From assembly GCF_016623615.1 (NCBI RefSeq), contig NZ_JAEHFX010000003.1, positions 434,001 to 498,000 of the forward strand: a stretch of DNA of 64,000 nt, read 5' to 3'. Below the pieces are notes generated by a model. The model was not told the origin of the DNA. It did not search any database and saw only the letters and a list, made by a program, of their open reading frames with translations. Within the stretch, counting starts at the first letter, position 1. Each line of letters opens with the position of its first letter. The position numbers were made by a program, and so were the translations under genes. Origin of the DNA: Adhaeribacter terrigena (GTDB taxonomy: Bacteria; Bacteroidota; Bacteroidia; Cytophagales; Hymenobacteraceae). This document shows, one piece after another, positions 19,001 through 26,797 of the stretch.

Positions 19001-20163
19001 TTTTAAGCTGGACTGCCGGAACCTATGCTACAACCTACCAGGTACAGGTTGCCACAACGTCAGCTTTTCTGAACCTGGTTTCGAATGAAACTAATATCAC
19101 CACGCTTTCTACTGCTGTTGCCGGCCTGGCTTATAATACAGTGTACTACTGGCGCGTAAGAACCGTTAATGCTGCCGGAACAAGCAGCTGGACAACTCCG
19201 CGCAGCTTTACTACCAAATCGCAGTCAACAACCCTGGTAGGTTTCTGGCAAATGGAAGAAACGACCGGTACCACCTTATTCGATGCCTCGGCGAACGCAA
19301 ATAACGCTACCACGGTAGGAAACCCGGCGAAGGTAGCCGGCGTGGCCGGGCAGGCATTGCAATTGAACGGTTCCAGTCAATATGCCACCGTGCCTTCCAG
19401 CGCATCGCTTAATATAAGCAATGCGATTACCTTAGCGGCCTGGATTAAACCGGAGCAAACAGGCTCGGCGCAGGTAATTATGAAAAAAGGTTTAACCGGC
19501 GATGCTGATGGTTATGAACTTTCGCTTACCAGTACCCGCAAAATCTTATTCAGGTACAACCAGGTTTCCGGCGGAAGTGATTACAAGGCCCAGTCTGCAA
19601 TACTTCACCCTACCGACGGCGCTACCTGGATGCATATTGCCGCGACTTTCGACGGCACTACCATAAAAATTTATGTAAACGGCGTACTCGATAGAACCGA
19701 AACCCTTAGTTCACCACCAGCTATAGCCAGCAACAACCTGCCACTGGCCATTGGCGGACAAAGCATTGGAAATAACCTGTTCAAAGGTGCTATTGATAAT
19801 CCGAAGATTTACAACGTGGCTTTAAGCAGCTCCGATATCAGCAGTCTGGCCAGTATTTCATCGGCCCGTATGGCCTCAGGAAGCCAGGAAAGTACCATAG
19901 AAAACCTGGTGGCCAGTCCAAATCCTTTTATGAATGCTACCAGCATCCATTTCACAGTTCCGGAAAGCGGAGCGTATTCGGTTACTTTATACAACATGGC
20001 AGGCCACCCTATAAAAGTGTTGCAAAAAGGGTATGCTAAAGCCGGAGAAAACCTTTCTATGGACCTGGATGGCTCAAAATTAACCCGCGGCCTGTATCTG
20101 GTTCGTCTGCAAAACAATAAAAAAAGCGAAACCTTAAAACTGGTGCACGACGTGTGCTATTGA
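13075..20163 (+). CDS. Giant secreted protein: 15 Fn3-like repeats, two LamG domains, T9SS sorting domain
   Basis: A 2362-residue surface or secreted protein. Order: signal peptide (FFAQDTFAQ, 1-21); an uncharacterised beta-rich domain shared with the 10159-11556 product (22-375); thirteen Fn3-like repeats of about 97 residues (381-1640), each with LSWNA, a YQxQxATS strand and TQYYWRVRA; a LamG/concanavalin-like domain (about 1643-1857, GHWEMEETSG and AWVKPEQTGSAQVI); two more Fn3-like repeats (1858-2050); a second, nearly identical LamG domain (2052-2265); and a T9SS sorting domain (2277-2362, SPNPF, YNMAGHPIKV, GLYLVRLQ). It is probably a cell-surface adhesin or carbohydrate-binding protein; no catalytic domain is visible. 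The last residues (DVCY) extend slightly beyond the usual lysine-rich end. A terminator follows at 20261. Confidence 0.9.
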   Translation: MKKIILLLALSLFFAQDTFAQFSSVKPLKSFSLSTNTREKPQSKVWMHDGKHFSVLANSSGTHVFRLDGDSIWTKTFTLTSNSSSHADCKVVGNVVHVFLFRGNSSELISIEYVASNSTYKLWATRTSTVGISTDSDAETATIDIDATGRMWVAYDTDNSIKVRWSNSPYSTWSAPVVVASGILPDDIGAVIAFPMFNKIGVFWSNQDTQRFGFKMHSDTAPDSIWSADEVPASQSALNVGNGFSDDHMNFKVGSNGTLYCAVKTSYDKAGYTKISLLVRRPNGTWDNIYKVSEIGTRGIVLVNELVGKIRVIYTEDEADGDIFYRESSLSSISFGSQRTLIAGKYNNPTSIKGNHTFEVAIIASTSSQAVSVLATDDPPVPEAPTLNLPANGAGSFPVASSLSWNAPLFAKTYQVQVATSSTFQNLIYDGTNITNTSTTVPGLNWSTQYYWRVRAANQSGASPWSVVRNFTTEPIPLPGTPGLVSPVNSATQVSNPPVFTWNAANYATTYQLQIATSSGFQTIVSDVNNIANLTLTAPILNWSTQYYWRVRAVNASGNGSWSSVRNFTTRPIPLPEPPALASPAKGTTNVVLPAVLTWNAGNYATTYQLQLANSHEFLTIVSDINNISALTRTVSGLDWSTEYFWRVRSINTSGTSAWSDTSRFISEAIPVPVAPTLVSPASSAINIPISTTLSWNAVTYAQSYQMQLSTSPDFLAIVQDNSQISTTNTNVSGLNYSTQYYWRIRASNTSGASSWSAVRSFTTVPPIPAAPVLAAPADMATGIAIAPTLSWNATAHAATYQMQLSTTPDFLTTVSNVSNLTTLNTSVSGLAFSTQYFWRVRATNITGTSPWSVVRSFTTIPIPIPAAPALSSPSNGATGVAFSPTLSWNAVTYAETYQMQLSATSDFLSPVADVSNLTTLNTMVSALAYSTQYFWRVRASNTSGAGSWSAVRSFTTVPPPPVPGVPSLSSPSSGATSIAIARNFSWNASSNAYYYQLQLATTSDFQALFKDTSNITTLSVPISGMAYSTKYYWRVRAINTTGASNWSSVRSFTTVPVPIPAAPTLNLPATAATGIALPAALSWNAVLNAATYRVQVATSSGFGTIVSDVSNITTLNSAVSGLNYSTQYFWRVRAVNSSGSSSWSSSRSFTTMPIPMPVAPVLVAPASSATGISNPPTLSWNTGDYAESYQLQVATAADFLTPVSDIANITTLSSSVSGLNWVTQYYWRVRSVNASGVSSWSEVRSFTTMPIPIPVAPALSSPSNGATGVAYSPTLSWNAVTYAETYQVQLATTSDFISPVYDISNLTTLNTVITALAYSTQYFWRVRALNTSGAGSWSVLRSFTTVPPPPLPGTPSLSSPSSGATGVAVARNFSWNSASNAYYYQLQFSTVSSFASIFKDTSNITTRSVPISGLAYSTKYYWRVRAINTTGIGSWSSVRSFTTESVPAPAAPVQNLPANAATTITLPVALSWNAVLNAATYRVQVATSSGFGTIVADVSNITALNTTVNGLNFSTQYFWRVRAINAAGTSSWSTIRSFTTQAIALPGQATLASPANNASAVMTPVSLNWNAGPYGESYHVQVSAAANFLTPAFDVNNITSLNTTVAGLAYNTLYYWRVRTNNASGVSAWSATWSFTTGSQPATLVGHWEMEETSGATLNDASSFNNHGTTVNNPTKVAGVIGQALQLNGTSQYATVSSSASLNVSNAVTLAAWVKPEQTGSAQVIIKKGVTGSADGYELSLTSTSKIMFRYNQVSAGDTYRLLATTLHPSNGNTWMHIAATFDGVSMKIYVDGNLDKTLTLSSPPAIGSNNLPLSIGAQSTGTNRFKGAIDEPRVYNVALSAADINALATMPTFRPVPNTPALVGPADNVSNISLPVTLSWSAVTNAVSYQVQVAPAPDFASPAADISNITELNVSVSGLNYSTPYYWRVRAVNSSGESGWSSARTFTTEAVALPGPPTLDAPVNNATAVAIPALLSWTAGTYATTYQVQVATTSAFLNLVSNETNITTLSTAVAGLAYNTVYYWRVRTVNAAGTSSWTTPRSFTTKSQSTTLVGFWQMEETTGTTLFDASANANNATTVGNPAKVAGVAGQALQLNGSSQYATVPSSASLNISNAITLAAWIKPEQTGSAQVIMKKGLTGDADGYELSLTSTRKILFRYNQVSGGSDYKAQSAILHPTDGATWMHIAATFDGTTIKIYVNGVLDRTETLSSPPAIASNNLPLAIGGQSIGNNLFKGAIDNPKIYNVALSSSDISSLASISSARMASGSQESTIENLVASPNPFMNATSIHFTVPESGAYSVTLYNMAGHPIKVLQKGYAKAGENLSMDLDGSKLTRGLYLVRLQNNKKSETLKLVHDVCY
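14215..18000 (+). repeat. Tandem array of 13 Fn3-like coding repeats (about 291 bp each)
   Basis: Thirteen in-frame units encode Fn3-like modules with the recurring words LSWNA, TQYYWRVRA and WSxVRSFTT. Units differ at many synonymous positions, so the array is not freshly homogenised. Two further units lie at about 18645-19225 between the LamG domains. Confidence 0.9.
15664..17998 (+). repeat. Higher-order duplication: two copies of a four-repeat block
   Basis: Repeats 6-9 and 10-13 of the Fn3 array are pairwise most similar: 6 with 10 (SSPSNGATGVA), 7 with 11 (SSPSSGAT and NAYYYQLQ) and 8 with 12 (NAVLNAATYRVQVATSSGFG). The offset of matching positions (15693 against 16860) is 1167 bases, exactly 389 codons. 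This indicates unequal crossing-over of a four-repeat block. Confidence 0.8.
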
Positions 20164-20260
20164 TCTGATAAAAAAAACTGCATTACCCTTAGTAAAACGG
20201 TATGTTCAGACATCTTGAAACTGTGGTTAGAAGAAAAGATTTATAGTCTGAACATCCATT

Positions 20261-20293
20261 AAAAAGGCCTCTGAGTTTCAGAGGCCTTTTTTT
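20261..20293 (+). terminator. Rho-independent terminator of the giant T9SS gene
   Basis: AAAGGCCTCTGA, a short loop and TCAGAGGCCTTT followed by more T form a near-perfect hairpin about 100 bases after the stop codon at 20163. Confidence 0.9.
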
Positions 20294-20370
20294 CAATTCG
20301 ATTGCTTTTGAAAGCAAAGTTTACCTGGCAGAATAAAACATTCCTTCAGAAATTCGAAATCGGGAAAAAC

Positions 20371-20409
20371 AAAAAAGCACTTCCGAAATATTCGAAAGTG
20401 CTTTTCTTT
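20371..20409. terminator. Bidirectional terminator hairpin
   Basis: GCACTT-CGAA arms around a short AT loop, with an A-run on the left and a T-run on the right, form a long stem (20377-20401). It lies in the gap between the T9SS region and the accessory region, with no leftward gene directly adjoining, so it may be a leftover from an earlier gene arrangement. Confidence 0.65.
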
Positions 20410-20494
20410 TTGAGCCCCTAAGCAGTGAATTATCGAACTTTTTAAATCAGGATATAATTAGTTTGGCTAATTTTTTTGAGCTAACTATTTAGTT

Positions 20495-20570
20495 CGATTC
20501 CCCTATGGACTACTGAAAAGGCCTTTATCGCAAGATGAAGACCTTTTTTATTTACTTTCGGACACTATTC
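20495..20570. other. Candidate attachment-site-like sequence, left copy
   Basis: This segment reads TTCGATTCCCC, then TGGACTACTGAAAAGGCCTT, a weak hairpin ending in a T-run, and two CGGACAC words. The first part looks like a tRNA 3' end, but no tRNA body precedes it. A diverged copy with the same internal spacing lies at 37686-37755 (TGGTCTACTAAAAAGGCCTT, hairpin, then repeated CGTAC words). I infer an old integrase attachment site plus terminator; no integrase gene remains in the window. Confidence 0.35.
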
Positions 20571-20669
20571 GGACACCAATCCATTAATTCCATTTCTGTG
20601 GGTATTTCCACCTACCCACTTTAAGCTTTCGCTTCAAATCTAACTCATCTTCAGAAAATCTTCGATTAA

Positions 20670-20939
20670 AAAGATATTCCGGAAAAGTTTAAAACCTATT
20701 GGGAAGTCGAAAGGAAAGACGCTTTGATTAGGTTAAGCCAAGAAGAAAATCTAGATGTAATAAAACTTGAGGAGGTGATCGGAAACTATCTCTTTACCGA
20801 AAAAAAACCAATGCGCGACGAGGTAATAGGAATGATAAACGACAGGCCCACTCTTAAGGAAAGAGGAACAGTAGCAGAAAGAATTACGAGCAGGATCTTA
20901 TCTTTTGTGGAGACATTCATCAATGGAATCACAAACTAA
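20670..20939 (+). pseudogene. 3' remnant of a type I restriction HsdR gene
   Basis: From 20670 the frame encodes DIPEKFKTYWEVERKDALIR and continues to VIGNYLFTEKKPMRDEVIGM, ending with AERITSRILSFVETFINGI. This is the C-terminal helical end of EcoEI-type HsdR subunits. A stop codon (TAA) lies immediately upstream at 20667, and no helicase or nuclease region precedes it, so only the last 90 codons survive. It differs from the C-terminus of the intact HsdR at 49912-53127, which belongs to another subfamily. It is therefore debris from an earlier restriction locus at this site. Confidence 0.65.
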
Positions 20940-21040
20940 ATTTGTAAAAATAATATTAAAAGCTAAAATTTATAAGTAACGCCTAATTTTATTTTAATTA
21001 AAGCAGTTTTGCAACTTTTACCATAATATAATCAATACCT

Positions 21041-21224
21041 TGAACGGCAGCTACGCCAGTTTCTCTACTTCTAATCTGGCAAAGCCAAATTCCTCCGTTA
21101 TTTTCCCCAGGATCTAAACACCCATCCCTTTTAAAAGGATAATTTTTTAGCGAAGGTGAAAATGCACGGTGTCGAAGAACTTACTTTCGGCGTCTAAAAA
21201 GGCATCGAACAGCATAATCACCCC
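21041..21224 (-). pseudogene. Decayed copy of the 3' end of dnaE (DNA polymerase III alpha)
   Basis: Read leftward, this stretch encodes FLDAESKFFDTVHF, a disrupted middle, then ILGKITEEFGFARLEVEKLA. The intact dnaE at 63522-64000 reads FLDAESNFFDTVHF and ILGKITEEFGFASLEVEKLA at the same places. Nucleotide similarity is high along the whole segment (for example TTATTTTCCCCAGGATC and GTCTAAAAAGG are shared). The copy has in-frame stops, two compensating single-base indels and a stop in place of the Lys codon near the end. It lies in the same orientation as the intact gene, 42 kb away, and probably marks an island boundary. Confidence 0.85.
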
Positions 21225-21888
21225 TCTTCTTAAACGCATCTTTTCTTGTAACTAAAATATTCCCTCCATTTATACTATTTAACTCATGTTTTGTCCACTT
21301 TTTAAGCCCAGTCCCACTCAGTAAAATAAAATGGTTTCAATAGTTTGAAGGTAGTTGAATAACACAGAAATCAATAAAAACTCAACATTTATAAAACTCT
21401 ACCATACAATCAATTTCTCAGATAGTTAACCATGTCCCTTTGCAAGTCCCATTTTTATTACTTAGTTGATCAATTTCTTAGAGTTAGCCATATTCTCATT
21501 AGTTAAAAGTAGGTTCATTATTTTAACTTTAGAAACGGCTATTTTTATGCTAACAACAGCCAAAGTCTTGCTCTATATTGCTCGTTATCTAATACTTTAT
21601 TATTATAAATTAAACCTATTAACTTACAAAATACTACTATCCACCATGGTTTTTATTACGTTCACTCAAAAAAACATAAAACACACCATTTTATAAAATC
21701 AAAACTTTATTTTTAGGAAATAACACACTGCTCTAATTATCTCTTTGCAAATCATTGTGCCTACCTAGGCAATTTTAAGATAATGTCGCTTGACTTAAGT
21801 GACAAAATAGTTTATAGCTCATATGTAATTAACTAATTAAATATGGGTAGAAATATTATTGGCTACAATCTTAAAAAATTCATTAGCA
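21225..21888. other. Intergenic, very AT-rich, no gene seen
   Basis: About 660 bases without convincing coding potential on either strand. A 76-codon frame at 21466-21696 starts with TTG, is made of Leu/Ile/Phe/Tyr from AT-rich codons, and matches nothing I recognise. The promoter of the RHS-associated gene should be near the right end. Confidence 0.55.
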
Positions 21889-24800
21889 ATGAGAAAACCT
21901 TATGCTTCCTTTTCAATGCTACATAATAGCATTCTTCGCAAAATAACAGCGTTATTTTTGATTTTTTCTATCCAACTATCTGTTAATCCGCCAATAACAT
22001 TTGGTAGTTCTGGGCCTAAACAACCTGAGTATTTAGGATACGAATCAGAGGCCAGCCCTGAAATGATAAACCCTTTAACAGGTGACTTTACGTACAACAT
22101 CCCTTTATTACATGTTCCTGGACCTGAAGGTGGCTTTTCCCTACCTTTAACCTATAGAGCTGGCGTTAAGCTTGAAGACGAAGCATCGTGGGTAGGTCTG
22201 GGATGGTCTTTAAACCCAGGTGCAATCGTTCGAACTGTAAATAACTATCCTGATGATGCATGGGGTGAAATCTCAACTTATCGCTCAGTTAATAATGATA
22301 GCAATATTAATTGGTCTGGCAAAATACCATCCATTCAAGACCAGGCAATTAAAGCTGAAACAAGTTTTCGTGGGACAATGCAACAAATTGCTGATGGCGT
22401 GGCTCGGCAATTTGTCTTAGGCTTATTAGCTAATCCAATGCTTCTATTAGTGGCTAGTATTTATGAATATATTGATAGTAATCTAAATCAGAATGAAAAT
22501 CCATCTGAGCCAACATTTGATTTTGAAAAAAAAGATGCGATGTATGGACCATTATATTTTGGATTTCAATATGAATGGCAAGATAATAATGGAATTCCTT
22601 ATAATTATGGCCCCAATTATTATAATCCAGTTTCTGGCACTTATAAAGCACCAGTTTTTAAAAATCTTTCTACATATACTCCCGGCAATTTAGAAACTGA
22701 TCAGTTTCAAGCGATTGCCTCAGATGTACATAGGCATGTTTTCCCTCCTGTCTCTTCGCAACATGATGTCGCAGGCCAAGAATCCTTTATAAATAGTGCA
22801 AAAGAACCTATAAGTATTGCTTACGATAATTACCAAGTAATGGGGCTAGGTGTTTCAGGCCAAATAAAACCATATCGTCTTGAAACCGGATCGGTTTGTC
22901 CACCCAGTTACTTAACTTATCGTTATCCTATCCAAAATAATTACGCTCTCCATTATAAATATAATGTCATTCCATTCTTGAGCGATTACAAGGTTGGCTT
23001 CCGTTACGAAAATTATCCAACTAATAATTATACACATCATACTTTCAATACGAATCAAACTGGAGCTACCGGCAATAGCACAACTATTTCTTTAACAGAT
23101 AGCAAGCTTTACAACCAATCAAGCAGAACTGAAACTAGCCGAAAGGGTTTAATAATAAACCAAGTAACAAACGGTTACAAGAGAAGCTTGATACAAGGAA
23201 AACATGTTGAATGGTATGCTAATTCAGAACTGCAAAATCCCCCTTCCGGGTTTATTGAATGCCCTGAGTCAAGTAATGGGAATCAAGTAGCAGGGCCGAA
23301 TCAGAATATGCGGGCTAATAATCCCAAAAGAATTGGAGCTTTTTCTGTTACAGCAGAAAATGGCACTACCTACCACTACTCTCTTCCCGTTTATAGTTTT
23401 GGCAGTAAAACGGTTCGTCAGCACTCCAATAATCCTTACCCAGCACAGCTTACTACGTTTAATTATAATGAAACTCCAAATTCAAATAGCTTTGCTCAAG
23501 CATGGCTATTAACTGCTATTACTGGTCCGGACTATGTGGATAAAGGCCAGCTGGGCAAAATAGATAAAGAGGATTTAGGATATTGGGTAAAAATGGAATA
23601 TGGTCGCTACAACGATTATTTCGACTGGCGCAAACCCTACATGTACCCTGAGCCAACTCCGATGCTAACCGGATATCGAGATTTTGACAATAGTGCAATT
23701 TATTCTTATTCTCAAGGTACAAGAGAAGGATATTACCTTAATGCCATAAAGACAAGGACCCATACAGCACTCTTTATAAAAGAAGAAAGATCAGACGCAT
23801 TGGCTAACTCTTTTTCGAGCCTATTATCTTTAAAACTCTCTGAAATCATATTGCTAAAAAACGAAAATTTAGATAAGCTAACTAACGGTTTAGATGGTAA
23901 TACACCATCATTTGGCTTGAATACAAATAATAATGCTAGTAATTCTACTTCAACATCCCCTCGCAGAGCTGCTGCCGTTTATGACATGAAAGATATTAAC
24001 GCCGTGCCAGCAATTCAAAATTATATCTATAGCAATATGGTTAGACGGATTGTATTTTCTTATGACTATTCCCTCTGTCCAGGGAATCCGAACTCTGCAA
24101 GTGGTAAATTTGCTGGTAATAAATTAACCCTAAAAAATGTAAAAACGTACCTCGCAGGCAATATACTAGAGAATGCTGGATATAAGTTTGACTATGGAGA
24201 CAATAATCCTATTTATAATTTAGATAAGTACGATGCATTTGGATATTATAAATCAAATGGTGGCTGGTCTGATGAAATGAAAAAGCCTTCATCCACCTAT
24301 TGGCAAGCAGATCAAGATGGCGCCGCGTGGTCCATTAAGCATATTGTAAATCCATTGGGCTCTTCTATTACAGTACACTATGAACGAGACACATATAGTC
24401 GTATTTCAGAAATTTTTTTGACCTCTGATAAACCTGGTGATGGTATTCGGGTCAAGAGAATAGATTTATCGGATGGCAATACTCAATATAGCACTCGTTA
24501 CTTCTATACCGAAGGACCTGGGTATGGCAGAAGCACAGGTGTAGTAACAAAGGAACCAAGTTCATATAAAAACACTGGCACTCCTAATTTTAATGCATTT
24601 GATTATCCTGCTACACCTGTTCTTTATAGCAAAGTAACAGCTCTTACTGGCCCATTCATAAACGACATCAATAATTTTGATGCGAAAACAGAGTATTACT
24701 TTTATACTCCTGAAAGCACAATGCTTTCTGTTCTACGAAATACCTCAACGGATAATACCGGCGCAGGAGGAAAATTAACGAATGTGCTGAATACTATAAC

Positions 24801-26706
24801 TGTAAACACAGGACTTATTGGGCAGCCCAAAGCAATTTATAAATATAATAAACATGGCGAACTGGAGGTGAAGAGCATTTATAATTATTCAACAACTATA
24901 CCACGTAATACTAATAATAATCTAGATCAAGGAAAATTTACCGAGAGTACTATCGCAGCCGAATATTTCCAAAATGAGCATGTTTTTACTAGAACTATTA
25001 AAACTTTTATTCCCACAGTTCTTACTTCAATTACAATAACGCACAATAATATTACTTCAACTAATACAAACGAAGTATGGGATTTCTTTACTTCCAAAGT
25101 CTTAGAAACATCATCAACAAGTTCAACGGGGATTATATACTGGAATAAGAAGAATCCAGCATATGAAGTAATTAGTTCAGGGCAAAATAAAAAATATCCT
25201 GAAATGGGGTTAAAAGGAGAAAATAGTACTTATAAAAACATGTTAGTCCAAGAAGCAGCGAATTATACATTTAAAAAATCTGCTTCTGGCTCAATGATAC
25301 CGCTTCATGCACAAATACAATCCTGGAAAAAAGATTGGAATAGTTATAGAGAATTTAATTCAGTTACCTGGAAGTATGAAGATAGTAATAACGGTCCCCA
25401 AGTCTGGCGATCTCATCAAACTTTTGATTGGAATGCAAATCCGTTAAATTCTGATGGTACGATTAGCAATTTTATTGATTTCAACTGGAGCCAGCAGGAT
25501 CTGATTACCCAAAATCCTAATTGGGTAATCAATAATGAGGTCACCCGTTATGATAATTATTCAAAAGTTTTGGAAATAAAGGATATCAATAACAGTTATC
25601 ACTCCATCAAGAATGACCAAGCAAATAACTTAAGTATTGCTAGTATAAACAATGCAAAATATACTGAAACAGCGTATTCAGGTGCTGAAGATGGCGCCTT
25701 AAATCAATTAGCACCTTATAATTACGTCTTTGGGGGAGAAATAAAATCCGGAGGCTTAATTACTGATGGCAATGCCCATTCAGGGAAATACAGCATAAGA
25801 ATTGGCCAAGGAGAACCAGGATTTACATACCAAGCAACTATTGGCTCGGAAATCAGGCCACAAAAATATCGTGCTGCTGTATGGACTCTAAATAATGCTG
25901 GTTCTGCAATTAGATTGGTTGCCAAAGCTTGCAATGGTTCTACCTGCACAGAAATTCAATCAATTAATTCTGGACATACTAACAATATTGAAGCTGGAGG
26001 CTGGAAACTTTTAAATCTGGTGTTTGAAGTTACTCCAGCCCAAGCTGGACAAACATTAGTAGTAACATGTGAAAACTCAGCTCCTACTTATCTCTTCATA
26101 GATGATTTCCGGTTTCATCCCATAGATGCTCCCTTAGTTGCTACAAATTATGACCCTATTACCTGGCAGCCGACATATACTCTAAACAATGATAATCTAT
26201 TTACCCAAATTGAATACAATATCAAATATAAGCCAAGATATATTTATAAAGAAGTAGCAAATTCAGGAAAGATTAAAGCAAAGGAATTTGAGTATAATGA
26301 TGCGCCTCATAAGGTTTACTATAATACCCCTATAACTGGATCTTTCTCAAAAAAATGTCCTCCATCTTCAACCCCTTCACCTTCTTCTACTACTTATACA
26401 TTACCTGCTGGTCGCGTTTCATCTGAATTCTCCCAGCAAGATGCTCAAGATAAAGCTCAACCTTTATTGACCCAAGAAGGACAGTCATACGCGAATAATA
26501 CAGGTAGCTGCAATTGTAAACCTAATGGTACAGTCTTGTATTATGAATGCGAAACTCATCATTCAGGTGTTTGCAAAAGATATGCTATAAAAGTGGTCAA
26601 TAATCCAACCACAGGCTATTGTGGTACGATTCGAGAAGAAGTACCTGCTCTACAAACACAAGGGCCGTGTGATCCCAATGTACCGTGTGATATCGGACTT
26701 GAATAA
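21889..26706 (+). CDS. Large secreted RHS-associated surface protein with C-terminal DUF5977-like segment
   Basis: About 1605 residues. The ATG at 21889 is chosen over a TTG at 21859 because it directly precedes a membrane-export segment (ITALFLIFSIQLSV). The N-terminal block reads SPEMINPLTGDFTYNIPLLH, then GPEGGFSLPLTYRAG and EASWVGLGWSLNPGAI, which is the opening of many large Bacteroidota proteins found next to RHS proteins. Around residue 1300-1430 lies a possible carbohydrate-binding-like beta-sandwich (AHSGKYSIRIGQGEPGF to YLFIDDFRFHP). Near the C-terminus, PAGRVSSEFSQQDAQDKAQ and GQSYANNTGSC resemble DUF5977, followed by Cys-rich residues. It lies 91 bases upstream of the LRR-RHS toxin gene in the same direction; a joint function in assembly or display of the toxin is inferred, not shown. 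Confidence 0.75.
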   Translation: MRKPYASFSMLHNSILRKITALFLIFSIQLSVNPPITFGSSGPKQPEYLGYESEASPEMINPLTGDFTYNIPLLHVPGPEGGFSLPLTYRAGVKLEDEASWVGLGWSLNPGAIVRTVNNYPDDAWGEISTYRSVNNDSNINWSGKIPSIQDQAIKAETSFRGTMQQIADGVARQFVLGLLANPMLLLVASIYEYIDSNLNQNENPSEPTFDFEKKDAMYGPLYFGFQYEWQDNNGIPYNYGPNYYNPVSGTYKAPVFKNLSTYTPGNLETDQFQAIASDVHRHVFPPVSSQHDVAGQESFINSAKEPISIAYDNYQVMGLGVSGQIKPYRLETGSVCPPSYLTYRYPIQNNYALHYKYNVIPFLSDYKVGFRYENYPTNNYTHHTFNTNQTGATGNSTTISLTDSKLYNQSSRTETSRKGLIINQVTNGYKRSLIQGKHVEWYANSELQNPPSGFIECPESSNGNQVAGPNQNMRANNPKRIGAFSVTAENGTTYHYSLPVYSFGSKTVRQHSNNPYPAQLTTFNYNETPNSNSFAQAWLLTAITGPDYVDKGQLGKIDKEDLGYWVKMEYGRYNDYFDWRKPYMYPEPTPMLTGYRDFDNSAIYSYSQGTREGYYLNAIKTRTHTALFIKEERSDALANSFSSLLSLKLSEIILLKNENLDKLTNGLDGNTPSFGLNTNNNASNSTSTSPRRAAAVYDMKDINAVPAIQNYIYSNMVRRIVFSYDYSLCPGNPNSASGKFAGNKLTLKNVKTYLAGNILENAGYKFDYGDNNPIYNLDKYDAFGYYKSNGGWSDEMKKPSSTYWQADQDGAAWSIKHIVNPLGSSITVHYERDTYSRISEIFLTSDKPGDGIRVKRIDLSDGNTQYSTRYFYTEGPGYGRSTGVVTKEPSSYKNTGTPNFNAFDYPATPVLYSKVTALTGPFINDINNFDAKTEYYFYTPESTMLSVLRNTSTDNTGAGGKLTNVLNTITVNTGLIGQPKAIYKYNKHGELEVKSIYNYSTTIPRNTNNNLDQGKFTESTIAAEYFQNEHVFTRTIKTFIPTVLTSITITHNNITSTNTNEVWDFFTSKVLETSSTSSTGIIYWNKKNPAYEVISSGQNKKYPEMGLKGENSTYKNMLVQEAANYTFKKSASGSMIPLHAQIQSWKKDWNSYREFNSVTWKYEDSNNGPQVWRSHQTFDWNANPLNSDGTISNFIDFNWSQQDLITQNPNWVINNEVTRYDNYSKVLEIKDINNSYHSIKNDQANNLSIASINNAKYTETAYSGAEDGALNQLAPYNYVFGGEIKSGGLITDGNAHSGKYSIRIGQGEPGFTYQATIGSEIRPQKYRAAVWTLNNAGSAIRLVAKACNGSTCTEIQSINSGHTNNIEAGGWKLLNLVFEVTPAQAGQTLVVTCENSAPTYLFIDDFRFHPIDAPLVATNYDPITWQPTYTLNNDNLFTQIEYNIKYKPRYIYKEVANSGKIKAKEFEYNDAPHKVYYNTPITGSFSKKCPPSSTPSPSSTTYTLPAGRVSSEFSQQDAQDKAQPLLTQEGQSYANNTGSCNCKPNGTVLYYECETHHSGVCKRYAIKVVNNPTTGYCGTIREEVPALQTQGPCDPNVPCDIGLE

Positions 26707-26797
26707 TACTTTTTTACATGAAAGAATACAAATTTTCTGTTGTTAAGGATACCATTTTTATTATTCTCTATTCTGGAATATTTTAAAGTATTGTTTT

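Noticed and set aside
20495-20520. tRNA-like 3' end (TTCGATTCCCC)
   Set aside because: No matching acceptor, D or anticodon arms precede it, and the T-stem does not pair. It cannot be a tRNA gene; at most it is a fragment at an attachment site.
21466-21696. Open frame of 76 codons in the AT-rich gap
   Set aside because: TTG start, composition explained by AT-rich DNA, no recognisable domain and no good upstream signal.
26744-26760. Short repeat AAGGATACCATTTTTA, also near 33741
   Set aside because: Only about 15 bases in AT-rich gaps, with no further similarity around them; chance or an insignificant relic.
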